Assembly (NCBI GenBank): GCA_012932295.1
Contig: JAAONU010000001.1
Coordinates: 36,549,449 to 36,613,448, forward strand
Direction: 5' to 3'
From: Cyclina sinensis
Lineage: Eukaryota; Mollusca; Bivalvia; Venerida; Veneridae
Length of the DNA: 64,000 nt
Shown here: positions 39,001 to 47,219 of the stretch, in pieces
How positions within the stretch are numbered: the stretch's first letter is position 1
Layout of the letters: each line of letters starts with the position of its first letter
Program-made: the position numbers and the translations under genes
The notes under the pieces: model-generated
Told to the model about the DNA's origin: nothing
What the model saw: only the letters and a program-made list of their open reading frames with translations
The model's database searches: none

Positions 39001-39918
39001 GAAGTCCAAGTGAGCAAGAGAAACTTGTCAAAGTGTCAAGCGATTTGTCAAACCTGCATTGTGTGCACAATTACAGGATTGACACTCGTTTGCAACATCT
39101 TTGGTGGCAGGATTAATGCCGAAAACTGTGGTTTTTGTTTTTTATTTATTTTTTGAGTAACTGGTTAGTGAATTTGTAATCGATAATCGGATGTTCGAAT
39201 GGTTAAATGGTTAATTGTTGGCATCCCTATATATAATATTACATCAATAAAACATGATACAGTAAAGTCCTGCTTGTAAGACCAGAGAAAAAGTTTTTTT
39301 TTTATTGAAAAGGTCTAAAAAAGTGGACCTTATTTGTAGTAATTTTTTACTTTAGTTCATTTAAATTCCTAATTTCGGCATGATTTTGAAATATTAAAAG
39401 TTGTCTTGTTAGCAGAACTTTACTTTATGAAGTGTTTATACAATTATAGATACCTAGATGGAAAAGACTTTGGGATCTTCTCACTCTGGTGTCTTTTTAC
39501 AGCTCCATTAATTGAGTTTTCTAATCCAATCCATTTTCTGTCAAAAGAAAAGTTAAACTAATAAAAAATTACCAATACTTGCAGTAAATAAAGCAGTTTG
39601 CTTTTAAGTTATGCAATATAAACACTTAAGTCAACTGAGATAAGTAACCTTTTAAATCATGATTTTTTTTTTACAATTATCTCTAGTAACCATTGACTTA
39701 ACTTGACCTCTGGAAAAAAAGTTTCCTTCAATGGAAATTGAAATAAGCACTTACAGGCAGGCATCTTCAGTACAACTTTGTATAACATTTGTAAACTTAA
39801 AAAAAAAATTCTTTCTTGATTTTTCTAGTATTTTACTAGCACTGCACTTGACAGCTTACCTTTTGTTTTTAGCACCATAAAATCCAGCAGTTGTGAGACA
39901 CCCTTCTCCTTTTGACAT
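20855..39918 (-). CDS. PRIMPOL: PRIMPOL primase-polymerase, complete 14-exon gene
   Basis: PrimPol is an archaeo-eukaryotic primase/polymerase. It re-primes stalled replication forks in the nucleus and mitochondria. In transcript order the coding exons are 39860-39918, 39454-39537, 36785-36863, 36290-36390, 35767-35813, 35171-35262, 34390-34463, 32464-32537, 31309-31881, 30730-30892, 29945-30042, 26249-26450, 25160-25242 and 20855-21030. The total is 1905 nt, 634 aa plus TAA, with every phase closing. Motif I DxE is D132/E134 (YFDLE). Motif II is SxH at 185-187. Motif III Asp is D393 (LFCDTGVYTKNR). The zinc finger ligands are C536, H543, C563 and C568. The acidic C-terminus resembles the RPA-binding tail. 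The human protein is 560 aa; most of the extra length is in exon 9. The ATG at 39918 is the first codon of a short N-terminal exon (MSKGEGCLTTAG). The upstream UTR and promoter are not resolved. Confidence 0.97.
21446..22719 (-). mobile_element. hAT-family transposon relic, 1274 bp, with 8-bp target duplication
   Basis: The ends are CAGACATGGGG and CCCCATGTCTG. The 8-bp target duplication gagatgac is exact (21438-21445 and 22720-22727). On the - strand around 21790-21910, VAAKYLSIPTTSAPVERLFS followed by AGKIFRP matches the C-terminal hAT dimerisation domain. Most of the transposase is deleted. Subterminal regions are packed with 'taatcgatta' motifs at both ends. It sits in PRIMPOL intron 13. 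Confidence 0.88.
22720..24395. repeat. Dispersed tandem repeats in PRIMPOL intron 13
   Basis: Bases 22730-23370 repeat a unit on 'gacctagtttttgacc...gacctagatatcatcaagacaaac'. Bases 23560-24130 repeat 'gaagtttgaaggctctgggtgtaatggtactccag' at about 23612, 23760, 23877 and 24018. Both ends carry 'gctcaccc/ggtgagct' phrases. The hAT element above interrupts the left part. No coding capacity. Confidence 0.7.
24477..24668. repeat. Foldback hairpin with one arm duplicated
   Basis: The segment 'gaggatattgacaaccctc...aataacaccctcggc' occurs twice in direct order (24503-24544 and 24547-24589) and once inverted (24593-24636). The loop is only four bases (gaca). The outer flanks 'aataacacacatcagcga' and 'gctgatgtgtgttatt' extend the pairing. 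It could form a near-perfect cruciform of about 40 bp or, using the outer copy, about 70 bp. Confidence 0.85.
25394..25631. repeat. 119-bp direct tandem duplication
   Basis: Two copies (25394-25512 and 25513-25631) beginning 'ttcctacacaatatcccac' differ at only a few bases. They lie in PRIMPOL intron 12, between zinc-finger exon 13 and the 3' splice site of exon 12's downstream intron side, with no effect on coding. Confidence 0.85.
25677..25714 (+). repeat. G-tract, potential G-quadruplex
   Basis: There are six or more runs of four or more G within 38 bases, including a 12-G run. On the PRIMPOL transcript this is a C-tract, so any quadruplex would form on the non-template side of the DNA. 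A poly-A run follows about 15 bases later. Confidence 0.7.
27087..28005. mobile_element. 919-bp foldback MITE (almost entirely inverted repeat), TA target duplication
   Basis: The termini TGGTGGCT and AGCCACCA are flanked by TA (27085-27086 and 28006-28007). The left arm (about 27087-27445) and right arm (about 27635-28005) are inverted copies. Each is itself built from recurring 'ttcgtgtcttcgcccc' and 'gcgaaataatgaaaa' submotifs. It is inserted within another dispersed repeat in PRIMPOL intron 11. The several 100-120-codon ORFs over it on both strands are palindrome artefacts. Confidence 0.85.
28010..29850. repeat. Dispersed repeat array in PRIMPOL intron 11
   Basis: Units contain 'atttcagaactct...gtggtttc', 'aatgaccccaggggcaaagtttcagcaatcttggtagaa' and 'caatgtttcatgcc'. 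At least four diverged copies lie from 26900 to 28700. Bases 29480-29840 form a different repeat ending 'gacagacagactgacggatgg'. The 919-bp MITE splits the first unit. Confidence 0.6.
30470..30625 (-). mobile_element. SINE fragment in PRIMPOL intron 10
   Basis: The body shares 'tggcatccatttacat' and 'gaccactgagctatt' with the SINE at 20690-20830. The tRNA-like head is decayed. It lies between exon 10 (30730-30892) and exon 11 (29945-30042). Confidence 0.45.
31309..31881 (-). other. PRIMPOL: PRIMPOL exon 9: expanded linker between motifs II and III
   Basis: This 573-nt exon encodes the flexible region between the SxH motif and the motif III Asp. The conserved start (GRFVCRIMSRLL) and end (GDKVLFCDTG) bracket a low-complexity Lys/Glu/Asp/Ser-rich insert. 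The insert includes three tandem repeats of about 21-22 residues on a KSSPNxVTATDKLIDSEHINT theme (about 31623-31815). The repeats differ by a few substitutions and one added Ile, so they arose by in-frame duplication. Confidence 0.93.
32333..32370 (-). other. Candidate 38-nt poison exon in PRIMPOL intron 8
   Basis: On the - strand a 'attcttttag' acceptor and a perfect gtaagtaa donor bracket 38 nt between exons 8 and 9. Joining exon 8 directly to exon 9 restores the conserved NIHAG-RFV sequence. Including this segment would shift frame and place a TGA within it. It is therefore either a decoy or a regulated nonsense-mediated-decay exon. Confidence 0.4.
33013..34320. repeat. 31-bp minisatellite, about 42 copies, in PRIMPOL intron 7
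   Basis: The unit 'cagtcaaagctcttactac' plus 'cacaggattaca' repeats every 31 bp, with the period checked at 33061/33092. Point variants (gataac, ggtctt, cacagctc) are scattered and edge units are the most diverged. It begins about 70 bases from exon 7 (34390-34463). Unit length is not a multiple of three, so the ORFs across it are artefacts. Confidence 0.97.
34857..34998 (-). mobile_element. tRNA-headed SINE with conserved core, PRIMPOL intron 6
   Basis: On the - strand the tRNA-like head spans about 34908-34995. It has an A box (tggtccaggggtagagtgc) and a B box (gggtttgaatccc). Downstream it ends in 'tactggtatggaacccagg', the core phrase seen in other copies in this window. The tRNA-like head is intact enough to be mistaken for a tRNA gene, but the anticodon arm is not canonical. 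Confidence 0.7.
35171..35262 (-). other. PRIMPOL: PRIMPOL exon 6: catalytic motif I
   Basis: The exon encodes VCKLYFDLEYDRGMNPDHDG and onward. The Asp and Glu of YFDLE are the metal-binding pair of motif I. It starts in phase with a G carried over from exon 5 (35767-35813, ending HYEVIPE) and ends on a codon boundary at a gtgaga donor. Exon 7 (34390-34463) continues with the expected alpha-helical CICRALKLVF segment. Confidence 0.95.
35366..35466. repeat. 25-bp tandem repeat, four copies
   Basis: The motif 'ctaactgttattaatgtctttaaat' has copies starting at 35371, 35396, 35421 and 35446, nearly identical. It lies in PRIMPOL intron 5, between exons 5 and 6. Confidence 0.9.
36070..36333 (-). 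repeat. 66-bp x4 tandem duplication of the end of PRIMPOL exon 4 plus its splice donor
   Basis: Four copies start at 36070, 36136, 36202 and 36268, exactly 66 bp apart and almost identical. In transcript order the first copy is the functional exon end (LYLTASYPVFWHYY), with donor acag/gtactg at 36289/36290. Each later copy repeats the coding segment and a donor. Because 66 is a multiple of three, reading through keeps the PrimPol frame and would add 22 residues per copy. The most distal copy has TGG changed to TGA (Trp to stop). The conserved WHYY motif aligns only once in known PrimPols, so the first donor is presumably normal. Confidence 0.95.
36483..36535 (-). mobile_element. SINE core fragment in PRIMPOL intron 3
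   Basis: On the - strand 'tactggtgtggacccaggaa' matches the core of the SINE at 34857-34998. Only the core is recognisable. Confidence 0.4.
37290..38102. repeat. Dispersed tandem repeat in PRIMPOL intron 2
   Basis: 'gctatttttgcttaatca' recurs at about 37407, 37567, 37709 and 37873, each time followed by 'gggcattactctg' and 'aaatttgc'. The right end is a short hairpin, 'ccccccaccctgcc...ggtgggggacat'. No coding signal. Confidence 0.7.
38400..39230. mobile_element. Possible degenerate hAT-like element in PRIMPOL intron 2
   Basis: The right edge (about 39178-39225) reads 'cggatgttcgaatggttaaatggttaattgttggcatccct' style sequence, typical of hAT termini in animal genomes. At the left, 38420-38479 is a hairpin (tttttgtaacagttaac and its complement). 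I could not define matching ends or a target duplication. Confidence 0.25.
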
Positions 39919-40146
39919 TGTTTCTATTCATTCATTTGCAAATCTAAAGCAATCTAACTGACAAAACTCCACTGAGAATCACTGTTTGTCTAGAGGAAGA
40001 GTAGCTGAACATAACTTTGGGACAAGTTCAACTTCAACTTATTACTGCCAAAAGTCAATACTGACTATACTAGGCAGGCGCATGTCAGGAACATTAAAAT
40101 CATAAAGATAATAACAAAGAAAACAAGATTTAACTGAAGATCTTAC
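39919..40146 (-). promoter_or_regulatory. PRIMPOL 5' UTR/promoter region (boundaries unresolved)
   Basis: The segment upstream of the ATG has no in-frame start further 5' and no clear TATA box. A LINE 3' ORF fragment begins only 229 bp upstream, so the proximal promoter must be compact or overlap the insertion. No core element is identified. Confidence 0.3.
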
Positions 40147-40282
40147 TTAAACATTTATTCTAAATACTTCAAATCTATAAAACTTGTTTAGTCCACTGAT
40201 AAAAGCTGGCACAGTTGGGGTAGCCTTAATCTTGGTCGGAAATTCGTTCCCGAGTTGTATAGTCCATGGGAAGAATGAGTTC
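40147..40282 (-). pseudogene. LINE reverse-transcriptase ORF, C-terminal fragment
   Basis: Forty-four codons plus TAA encode FFPWTIQLGNEFPTKIKATP followed by TVPAFISGL. This is the usual C-terminal 'FFPRTIxxWNxLP' block of CR1/Jockey-type non-LTR retrotransposons. The upstream ORF is missing, as in a 5'-truncated insertion. Confidence 0.6.
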
Positions 40283-41244
40283 ATGTGACGTTGTGTTTTT
40301 TATGTGATGTTCTGTATTGAAATATCGATAAATAGCGTTGTAGGATTTCTGTTTGTGGAATGCATATGAAACTAAGATTTATGGTTCAAACTACTGAACA
40401 AGGTAAGTCCAAATAAAGACTTCAATACCAGTTCAAAATGATTAAGTGACATCTTGAACATGTACTGATATACTATTGTTTTGGGTCAGAATCACGTTTG
40501 AGGAGGAGCAATGACCAATGTGTTAAAGTGCTGCATGCTTACCAACTTTTGCCGGGTCACAGGAGGGTGTTTGGGAATTTAATTTTCAAGAGGGAGAGTT
40601 TGACTTTCAGGAGGGAGATTTTGTAGGGCAGGCAATAGTGGAGTGCAATGTTTAACTTGGTTCAGCAGGTCTATTCTTTACTGTAAAAATGCTATCAACT
40701 CCTTGCCATGCATTGACACAGAATGTACACTGCATAACAAGAAGTATACATTGATCATTTTTATTTCAGATCTCTTGAAACCAACATTTTCTGATTACAC
40801 AAAAGCAGAAAATGAAAATAATTTTGGTCAGTGTTTAGACCCACAGTCCACAGAATCCTCTAATTCCCATTTCGACGTATTCCATGTCAAAATGTGAAAT
40901 GAAAATTTTTAACTTTTTAATCTTAACCCCACAACTCCTAATTTCTATAATTGTCAGTTTGCACCTACTCATTCAAAAATTTAGCGACGTTAATTAACTG
41001 ATAAGAACATCACACACTTAGCGAATATTCCCCTTACCCCATCAACCTTTGCAAATGAAAGGAGGCGTGAAAGACTGTATATTTTGCTTTAATTAACAGA
41101 TTAACGACCACCTGCACATTGTTTTGAAGTTACATCGCTTAAGGTCAAGGTCACTCTTGTGTCTTGTGAGATAAGATGTGATCCATTAAAATTTACATTG
41201 CAATTCACTGTTGCTTGTCAGATAAAGCCATGATTATTGTTGCT

Positions 41245-41610
41245 ACAAAACCAGGAGGGTTGGTAAGCATGGTGCTGGACTCCTGATCTGGACGATACTG
41301 GTTCAAATCCCACCAGGGGTGAGAGTGACTTTCTGAATTCTTCACTTCTGGCGTAAGTACTGGTTTGAACCTAGCCTAATAAACCTGGAGTTGATGGTTT
41401 GACCCATTTTATAGACATTTTTTTTTAAATTATTGTCAGACCGTAACACTTGGAAAAAAGACATCACCTATCAACAACTTTTTTGACAGATGTCTCTTCG
41501 ACAAGTCTGATTAGTTGGACTAGTTTGAACCCAGGAAGTGTCATTGAGAAGGATTTATATAAGTTGCAAGAACTTGCTTCCAAATCAATGTAAAATAAAT
41601 AAGTTTACAG
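41245..41610 (+). mobile_element. tRNA-headed SINE with core and 3' tail
   Basis: The head carries 'ggttggtaagcatggtgctgg' and a B box 'ggttcaaatccc' (about 41302-41313). The core 'tactggtttgaacctag' lies at about 41357, and a second core-like phrase 'tagtttgaacccaggaag' at 41521. The 3' part 'atataagttgcaagaacttg...atgtaaaataaat' matches bases 2725-2775 in USO1 intron 5. Confidence 0.6.
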
Positions 41611-41880
41611 TAAACTAAAAAAATTAAAATCGCTATAACACAGGAGAGATTGTGACCCATACAAAAAGTTATCACAATATATAAACTTGCTTACAATTAG
41701 TCAGACTACTTATTAGTCCAACTAATTGTACGCAAGTCGAGATATTGTGTAATTTTCTGTATGGGTCAATATAATAAATAAACAAATAAATAAATAAAAC
41801 GCACGTATATATCTCTACCTGCATATCGTAGTGATGTCGTGAAACCAAAGTATAACTGATTAATCTGGGTCCAAACTGTA

Positions 41881-42789
41881 CGTTACCGAACAAATCGGTA
41901 ACACGACAAATCGGTAACATGATTTTATATAGTAAACAATCGGAGAAATCGGTAACAATAGAAATATTGCATATAACGGTGATTAAGTAGGTGTGAAAAG
42001 GCATATGGGGGTACATTGCTCGTCAGAAAAAGGTGCTAACAACACGTGTCGGTCGTTAAAGAAGTTAGGTCTATTAGTTTGTCTCAGCAGGTAATTATAT
42101 AATTTGTGTTTGTCATGCAATTATCATTGTTTAAAATTATTAAAGTTTATTCTATATATAAATTGACTTGACTTGACTCTATAATATTATAATCATAGTT
42201 ACTTTTAGGATGAAAAGAGAAAAAAATTTGATATAATTTGTGTTTGTCATGCAATTATCATTATCAAAATTATTAAAATTGATGCGATAATATTATAGTC
42301 ATAGTTACTTAAAGGATGAAAGGAGAAAAAACTTTTTGATAGCGCTTTAATGTTTTAAATTAAAAGAAGTTTGTTTCTCACTCATCATAAGAGATCTCGG
42401 GTGACAATTTGTTAAGTTGTTATATTGTTGATATTTCTCGTATCATAATAAAATACAAATAAACAGCTTATACGAAATTTAATTCTATATTATGTTTTTT
42501 TTTTTCTTTTAAATAAATATGTCATTCCTTCGATGTTACGGTATGTAAATAATAAATATTTATAAAATATTTAAAACATCTGAAAAAAAAAACCAGTTAA
42601 AGTAATCTCGGTCATTAACGGTACTACATCACTTTCTCTGACGAGCAGTGTACCCCCATATGCCTTTTCACACCTACCTAATCACCGTTCTCGGTATATG
42701 CAATATTTCTATTGTTACCGATTTCTCCGATTGTTTACTATATAAAATCATGTTACCGATTTGTCGTGTTACCGATTTGTCGGTAAATC
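41881..42789. mobile_element. 909-bp non-autonomous DNA transposon with long TIRs and 8-bp target duplication
   Basis: The target duplication aaactgta is exact at 41873-41880 and 42790-42797. Inverted arms of about 145 bp (41881-42026 and 42640-42789) share repeated 'aaatcggtaac' motifs and 'catatgggggtac'. The 610-bp middle is AT-rich and non-coding. Eight-base duplication suggests hAT or another 8-bp superfamily; the class is not settled. The 114- and 68-codon ORFs over the arms are mirror images of each other. Confidence 0.85.
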
Positions 42790-43515
42790 AAACTGTAAAT
42801 AGTTTAGACACTATCCAATGGGATGAAGAGTCAAAAAGAAAACAAACTAGGTAATTATTATGTGTTTTTCATATGTGTGACAACTTTCTCCATTATTTAC
42901 CATATAATTACTATATAACTGCCTTTTTACCCAAACGTCCAAAGGGTTTACTATATAATTTACCGAACTGGTCATTTACCGAAACGTCCGGCACCCCAAA
43001 AATATCTCAGAATTTGCTCAAGACGTCACTGGAATTATTTTGACTAGACTACTTATATACCATGAAGTTTTAGGTCTTTGGTCCTACTAAGTGGGATTCA
43101 ATCTCCTTGAAAGCAGTTGATGAAAATTGAGATGTAACAGTGCGTTCTACAATTAATTTAAATGTAGACTGTCACCCCGACATCCGAATATTGACATTTC
43201 CGAAACGCATTTAAATTAGAAATACCAAACTATTTATCTGACAAACACTACAGAATAAATTAGCTCTCTTAAGACATTTTCTAAATAATTTAGCACCTTA
43301 ATATCAACAAACATAAAGTATCAAGGTTAAAGTTTTCTGTCGATTTTTTTGGTAGAAATACTGTAGTCGAATCAAATCAGATTCCGCGTTATTTGGTGTG
43401 GTTGATTTATGTCTTTCCAAGTATTTCGTTCGATTAAACCCTCACGCAAAATTACAGTTACTGAATGTGGATACCAAAAACATATTTGACACAAAAACAC
43501 AATTCTTTTTCACAT
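42790..43515. other. Interelement DNA
   Basis: No gene is seen. Bases 42890-42995 repeat 'tatataattaccgaa' and 'aaacgtccggcacccc' phrases reminiscent of the preceding element's ends. They may be a second, truncated copy. Confidence 0.35.
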
Positions 43516-44803
43516 AGCCTCACAAGGGATACCACCAGTGAAATACCTTGGTTGTACAATATCATCTGACCTTAAATGGAATAATCACAGTAACAAAATT
43601 TGTAAAAAAGCTAATGGAACTTTGGGTTTTCTAAAAAGGAACATAGATAACAGAGATAAGCAGCTCCTATTTACTCCATTGAAATAGCGCACATGCCTCT
43701 CAAAAACTGGAAAAATAGGCATTTTGTAGCAATTAAAACTCAATGGCTATTTGTTCGACCCTTTTAAGGTATACATCATTTGAAAGCTTAAACAGTCATC
43801 TATAGCTGCAAGTTAAAATATTGGCAACTTTCTAGCCCTTTAATTTAATATAACTTGGCAGAATATACCCACTATCCCAGTTTTTCACCATCTTTATAGT
43901 TTTTTGAAAAATGATTAAGTTGCAGTTCTCTTTAACACATGATGCATCATTTATTTTTACCAATAGTTGCCAAATTGAATCAAATTATACATTTTCTGAA
44001 AGCCTAGTCATTTGTCTATTGCTGCAGGTAAAATAAGTTACTTGCTACAAGACACTGTCTTAGCAGGCACGCGTGAGACCTTAACTAGCTAGGAAGTTGC
44101 CAATCTCTGTTATCTATGTCTATCTGTGTCTCTGTTATCTATGTCTCTGCCTAAACATAGGATCAACTAAGGTAAAGGAAAATGCCTACAAGTTATTAGT
44201 CCGTCCATCTCTTGAATATGCTTGTTCAGTCTGGGATCCCTATCACCAAAACAACATACTGAAATTAGAAATGGTACAACGTCGTGCTGCAAGATATGTA
44301 ACAAATAGGCACGGAAATCGCTCTAGTGTAAACGACATGAACCACCTTCAGTGGAAACCACTGGAATCGCGTATTGAAAGAGGCACGTCTATGCATGTTA
44401 TATAAAATTGAACATGAACTTGTTTCAATTGACAAGACTGATAGACTGGTAAGATATTCTAGTGATCACTGGGTTAGATATGGGTACCATAACACATTCT
44501 GGGGCAACAGTTATCATACAGATGTGACAACAGGAAGGAGTCGTTTTTCCCCAGAATAATAAGGGAGTGGAACGATTTACCTCAAGATATTGTGTCAGCA
44601 GGGTCACTCGAGGTGTTCAAGTCTCAAGTGACAAAATACTTTATCTAATTCGTAAGAATTTTGTTTTTAACCTCTCACTGTAATTACTCTTCTCACTTTA
44701 TTTTTCATTATTTTCTTCTTTTTGCGCATACCCATAAACGGCAGCATGATCAGTTAGTTGATATAGTGGCCGTCATGTGGTAGAAGTAGAAATAGAAGTA
44801 GAA
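43516..44803 (+). pseudogene. LINE (CR1/Jockey-like) 3' end, frameshifted and split by an insertion
   Basis: Bases 43516-43646 encode PPVKYLGCTISSDLKWNNHS, the late RT block. After a 507-bp insertion the frame resumes at 44161 (KENAYKLLVRPSLEYACSVW, then RRAARYV). Frame changes near 44383 and 44548 lead to the terminal block (FFPRIIREWNDLPQD) and a stop near 44647. The 3' UTR ends in a short 'tagaag'-type repeat at about 44780-44803, a usual LINE tail. The copy is inactive. Confidence 0.85.
43647..44153. mobile_element. 507-bp insertion inside the LINE, flanked by aacatag
   Basis: The LINE reads 'aacatag' at 43640-43646. The same seven bases recur at 44154-44160, and removing one copy with the intervening 507 bp restores the LINE reading frame. 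The inserted edges are partly inverted ('ataacagag' at the left, 'ctctgttat' repeated at the right). There is no ORF. The superfamily is unknown. Confidence 0.7.
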
Positions 44804-45311
44804 GGTTACAGTGGAATACACCTGCTTTCCATCATGTAATACATTTTTCAAAACTGTAACTTCTTCTTCTTCTTCTTCCGATACCACGGTGCATATCCAT
44901 ATTATCGGTACCCTCTTTGCGAAATTTACTAAAACGGTACCCTCTTCGCTCATGCACGGGTCATTCTTTGCTGACAATATAGCGACGATGGACCAGAGTC
45001 AGGAAAATATACACTCTACTGACGAAAGAAGGTATGTCATCTGCAAACGAAGTTTACCACGGAACACTAGAATGTTTTAGCTGTGTCGCTGTTTGTTATG
45101 TGTCTTGTTTTCAATTAATGCAACTCCAAAATAAGCGACACAAATCGAGATGTCTTGTCTCGACCCGCGCCTCGACATGTTCTCTTGGCTTATATGAACC
45201 AGTGGTTTGATTATGTACACATCATACATATTACATGTATTCATTTATATATTATTTTCAAACAAATGGCAATAAATAGTGTGAAATATACGTCAAATTC
45301 ATAAAAACGCC

Positions 45312-46275
45312 CTACTTTCGGTTTTGAACCACTGACTCAACTGACTTTCTATATTTCACTGACATGGCATGCAATCCACGTCTGACTGGCTTCATATGTC
45401 CACAGCGTAACAGAACAATAAATATCGCCACAAGCAATCCAACAATAAGAATAACGGCTAATGAAAAAGACAGACAGAAGGAAGAATTAATTGTAAGTTG
45501 AATTTTACTCTTTTAGTAGACAGATCTTTAAACAAAAAATAACGCATAAAGAATAAGAAAGCTGCCATTTTTATTGAATTTGTAAAGGAAAATTGTATTG
45601 AGCAATATATTAATAAAGAATCGACATAAAATTATTATAATTATTCAAATTAAGATAAGTCGTTTTGGTCTATTATTTATCATTGTCACCTAAGGCCTGA
45701 AAATGAAAAGCAAATGTCTTACTATTTGATATACGTGTACACGTACCAACGACAATTCCAGCAATAACCCTTACTGGTGTGGCATCCTCCAGTCGAGCTG
45801 GTATAAAATAAATGCAAAAGAAAGTTAAACAGAAGACAACGCCAAAATACAATCAACCTTTAAGTACAAAATGTCATCTACAGAAGTGTGATAATGAACC
45901 ATTTATATGTATTTTTATTATATAAACTCCATTTTTTACAGTGAATATCGTAGCATATTTTATGCAGTTGCTTTACGTATACATATTTGTATGTATGTAA
46001 AAATTAAAATACCTGTTCTAAAGGAATATTCCGACGCCGACAACTCGGGAACCTTCATATCTCATACTCAGTGACACTTTGTAGTCATTATCTGGGTCAA
46101 AACCAACCAAATCTACTGAGGTTTCTTCGTTGTACACAATAATCACTCGTACGGAACCATCGGGTGATACCAGCAGGATTTGAATTGTAACAAGGCACTG
46201 TTTCTGGTAAGTCCCAAACTAACCGAACACCCGAGGCAAGAATCTTCTCCACTTGTATTTTCGTAGGACCGGAAT
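45312..46275 (-). pseudogene. Last three exons of a fibronectin type III / single-pass membrane protein, with frame breaks
   Basis: In transcript order the exons are 46013-46275, 45747-45797 and 45312-45457. The first encodes one FN3 domain (GPTKIQVEKILASGVRLVWD ... VDLVGFDPDNDYKVSLSMRY). To read it through, frame must change by one base near 46180 and again near 46030 (between RVVGV and EYSFRT). The two other exons are clean. Together they make one hydrophobic helix (VIAGIVVAVILIVGLLVAIF), then RCGHMKPVRRG and a short cytoplasmic tail ending at TAG (45312-45314). Splice sites and phases between exons 2 and 3 are perfect. It is either a young pseudogene or a gene with sequence errors. Upstream exons were not found with confidence. 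No specific receptor family is assigned. Confidence 0.65.
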
Positions 46276-46791
46276 CTTAAGTAAAATTTAAAATATGAAT
46301 AAATTTAGTTTTTGCCAAACAGACATTAGAAATAAGTTCTATTTTAAAATACATTTATGCCCTACATTTGTGAAATGTTGACAAGCTGTTAATGCAACAG
46401 CTGTTGACTGTAGAATTTGAAATTATTATGTAAAAATGTTTATAGTAAAAAGTCTTACACTCCTCTAAACCATCTAAGTCTGAAAGTCTGTCGATCTTAA
46501 ATATCATTCATAGCTATTTAGATGACTGTTAACAAGCTTCAAACGAATGAAACTTAAATCTTTATAGGATTTGTTTTAGATGGCTGTATTAACAAACTAT
46601 TCATTTATAACAAAATTGTCAGTGTTGTTATGCTTTGTTTGTGTTCTAGTGATCCGTTAATTTTAAGTTCCATTATCGATGTTTATGTTTAGCTTTTTTT
46701 CAGCGACTCTTTGTTAAGTATTATCTATATGAACTGTGTAGTCAGCACGTTTATTATTCATGACATTGGTGACTCGCACCTAAAGCCTTAC

Positions 46792-46869
46792 AAAGCTTCC
46801 ACCACCCATGTTCTCTCGAACTTCATAACGTTCAGACAAAGGATGCGGCTTCCATCCATCCATTGGCTC
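46792..46869 (-). other. Candidate upstream exon of unknown product
   Basis: Seventy-eight bases (26 codons, MDGWKPHPLSERYEVRENMG within) are bounded by a 'tatatag' acceptor and a good gtaagg donor. It lies upstream of the FN3 exon on the same strand. Its exit phase does not match the FN3 exon's entry phase, so it would need another exon between. The product is not recognised. Confidence 0.25.
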
Positions 46870-47158
46870 CTATATAATATAAAATATCAAACTAAGCACA
46901 ATAAAGTCAGTACGCTCATTTTTATATAAAATGTATTATATCAATTATAATGTGTCATATTCTCGAACTTTATCGTTGTCATAATAAGAAAAATAGCTGT
47001 CAAGAAGAAAATGTGTAAACTTTGCAAATTGTTTCAGTAACGCGGATTGTTATCTAAATTGTTTTTTAAACCGAAATCAATGTACACTTCTTTATCTTTT
47101 AAGACCTCCGGTAATAAGGTTTAGTTTACACGTCTTATTAAGATAATACAAATTATAG

Positions 47159-47159
<1 letters not shown>

Positions 47160-47219
<60 letters not shown>
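47160..47219. repeat. Compound (CA)n(GA)n microsatellite
   Basis: About 40 bases of uninterrupted AC repeat run directly into about 20 bases of AG repeat. Likely polymorphic. No gene nearby except the candidate exon at 46792. Confidence 0.97.

Noticed and set aside
41672..42854. ORFs beginning MYPHMPFHTYLITV on both strands
   Set aside because: The same sequence is read from the two inverted arms of the 909-bp element.
44811..45080. 89-codon ORF including MDQSQENIHSTDERR before a gtatgtc
   Set aside because: It overlaps the LINE tail and a CTT microsatellite. It could be a first exon, but there is no downstream exon to support it.
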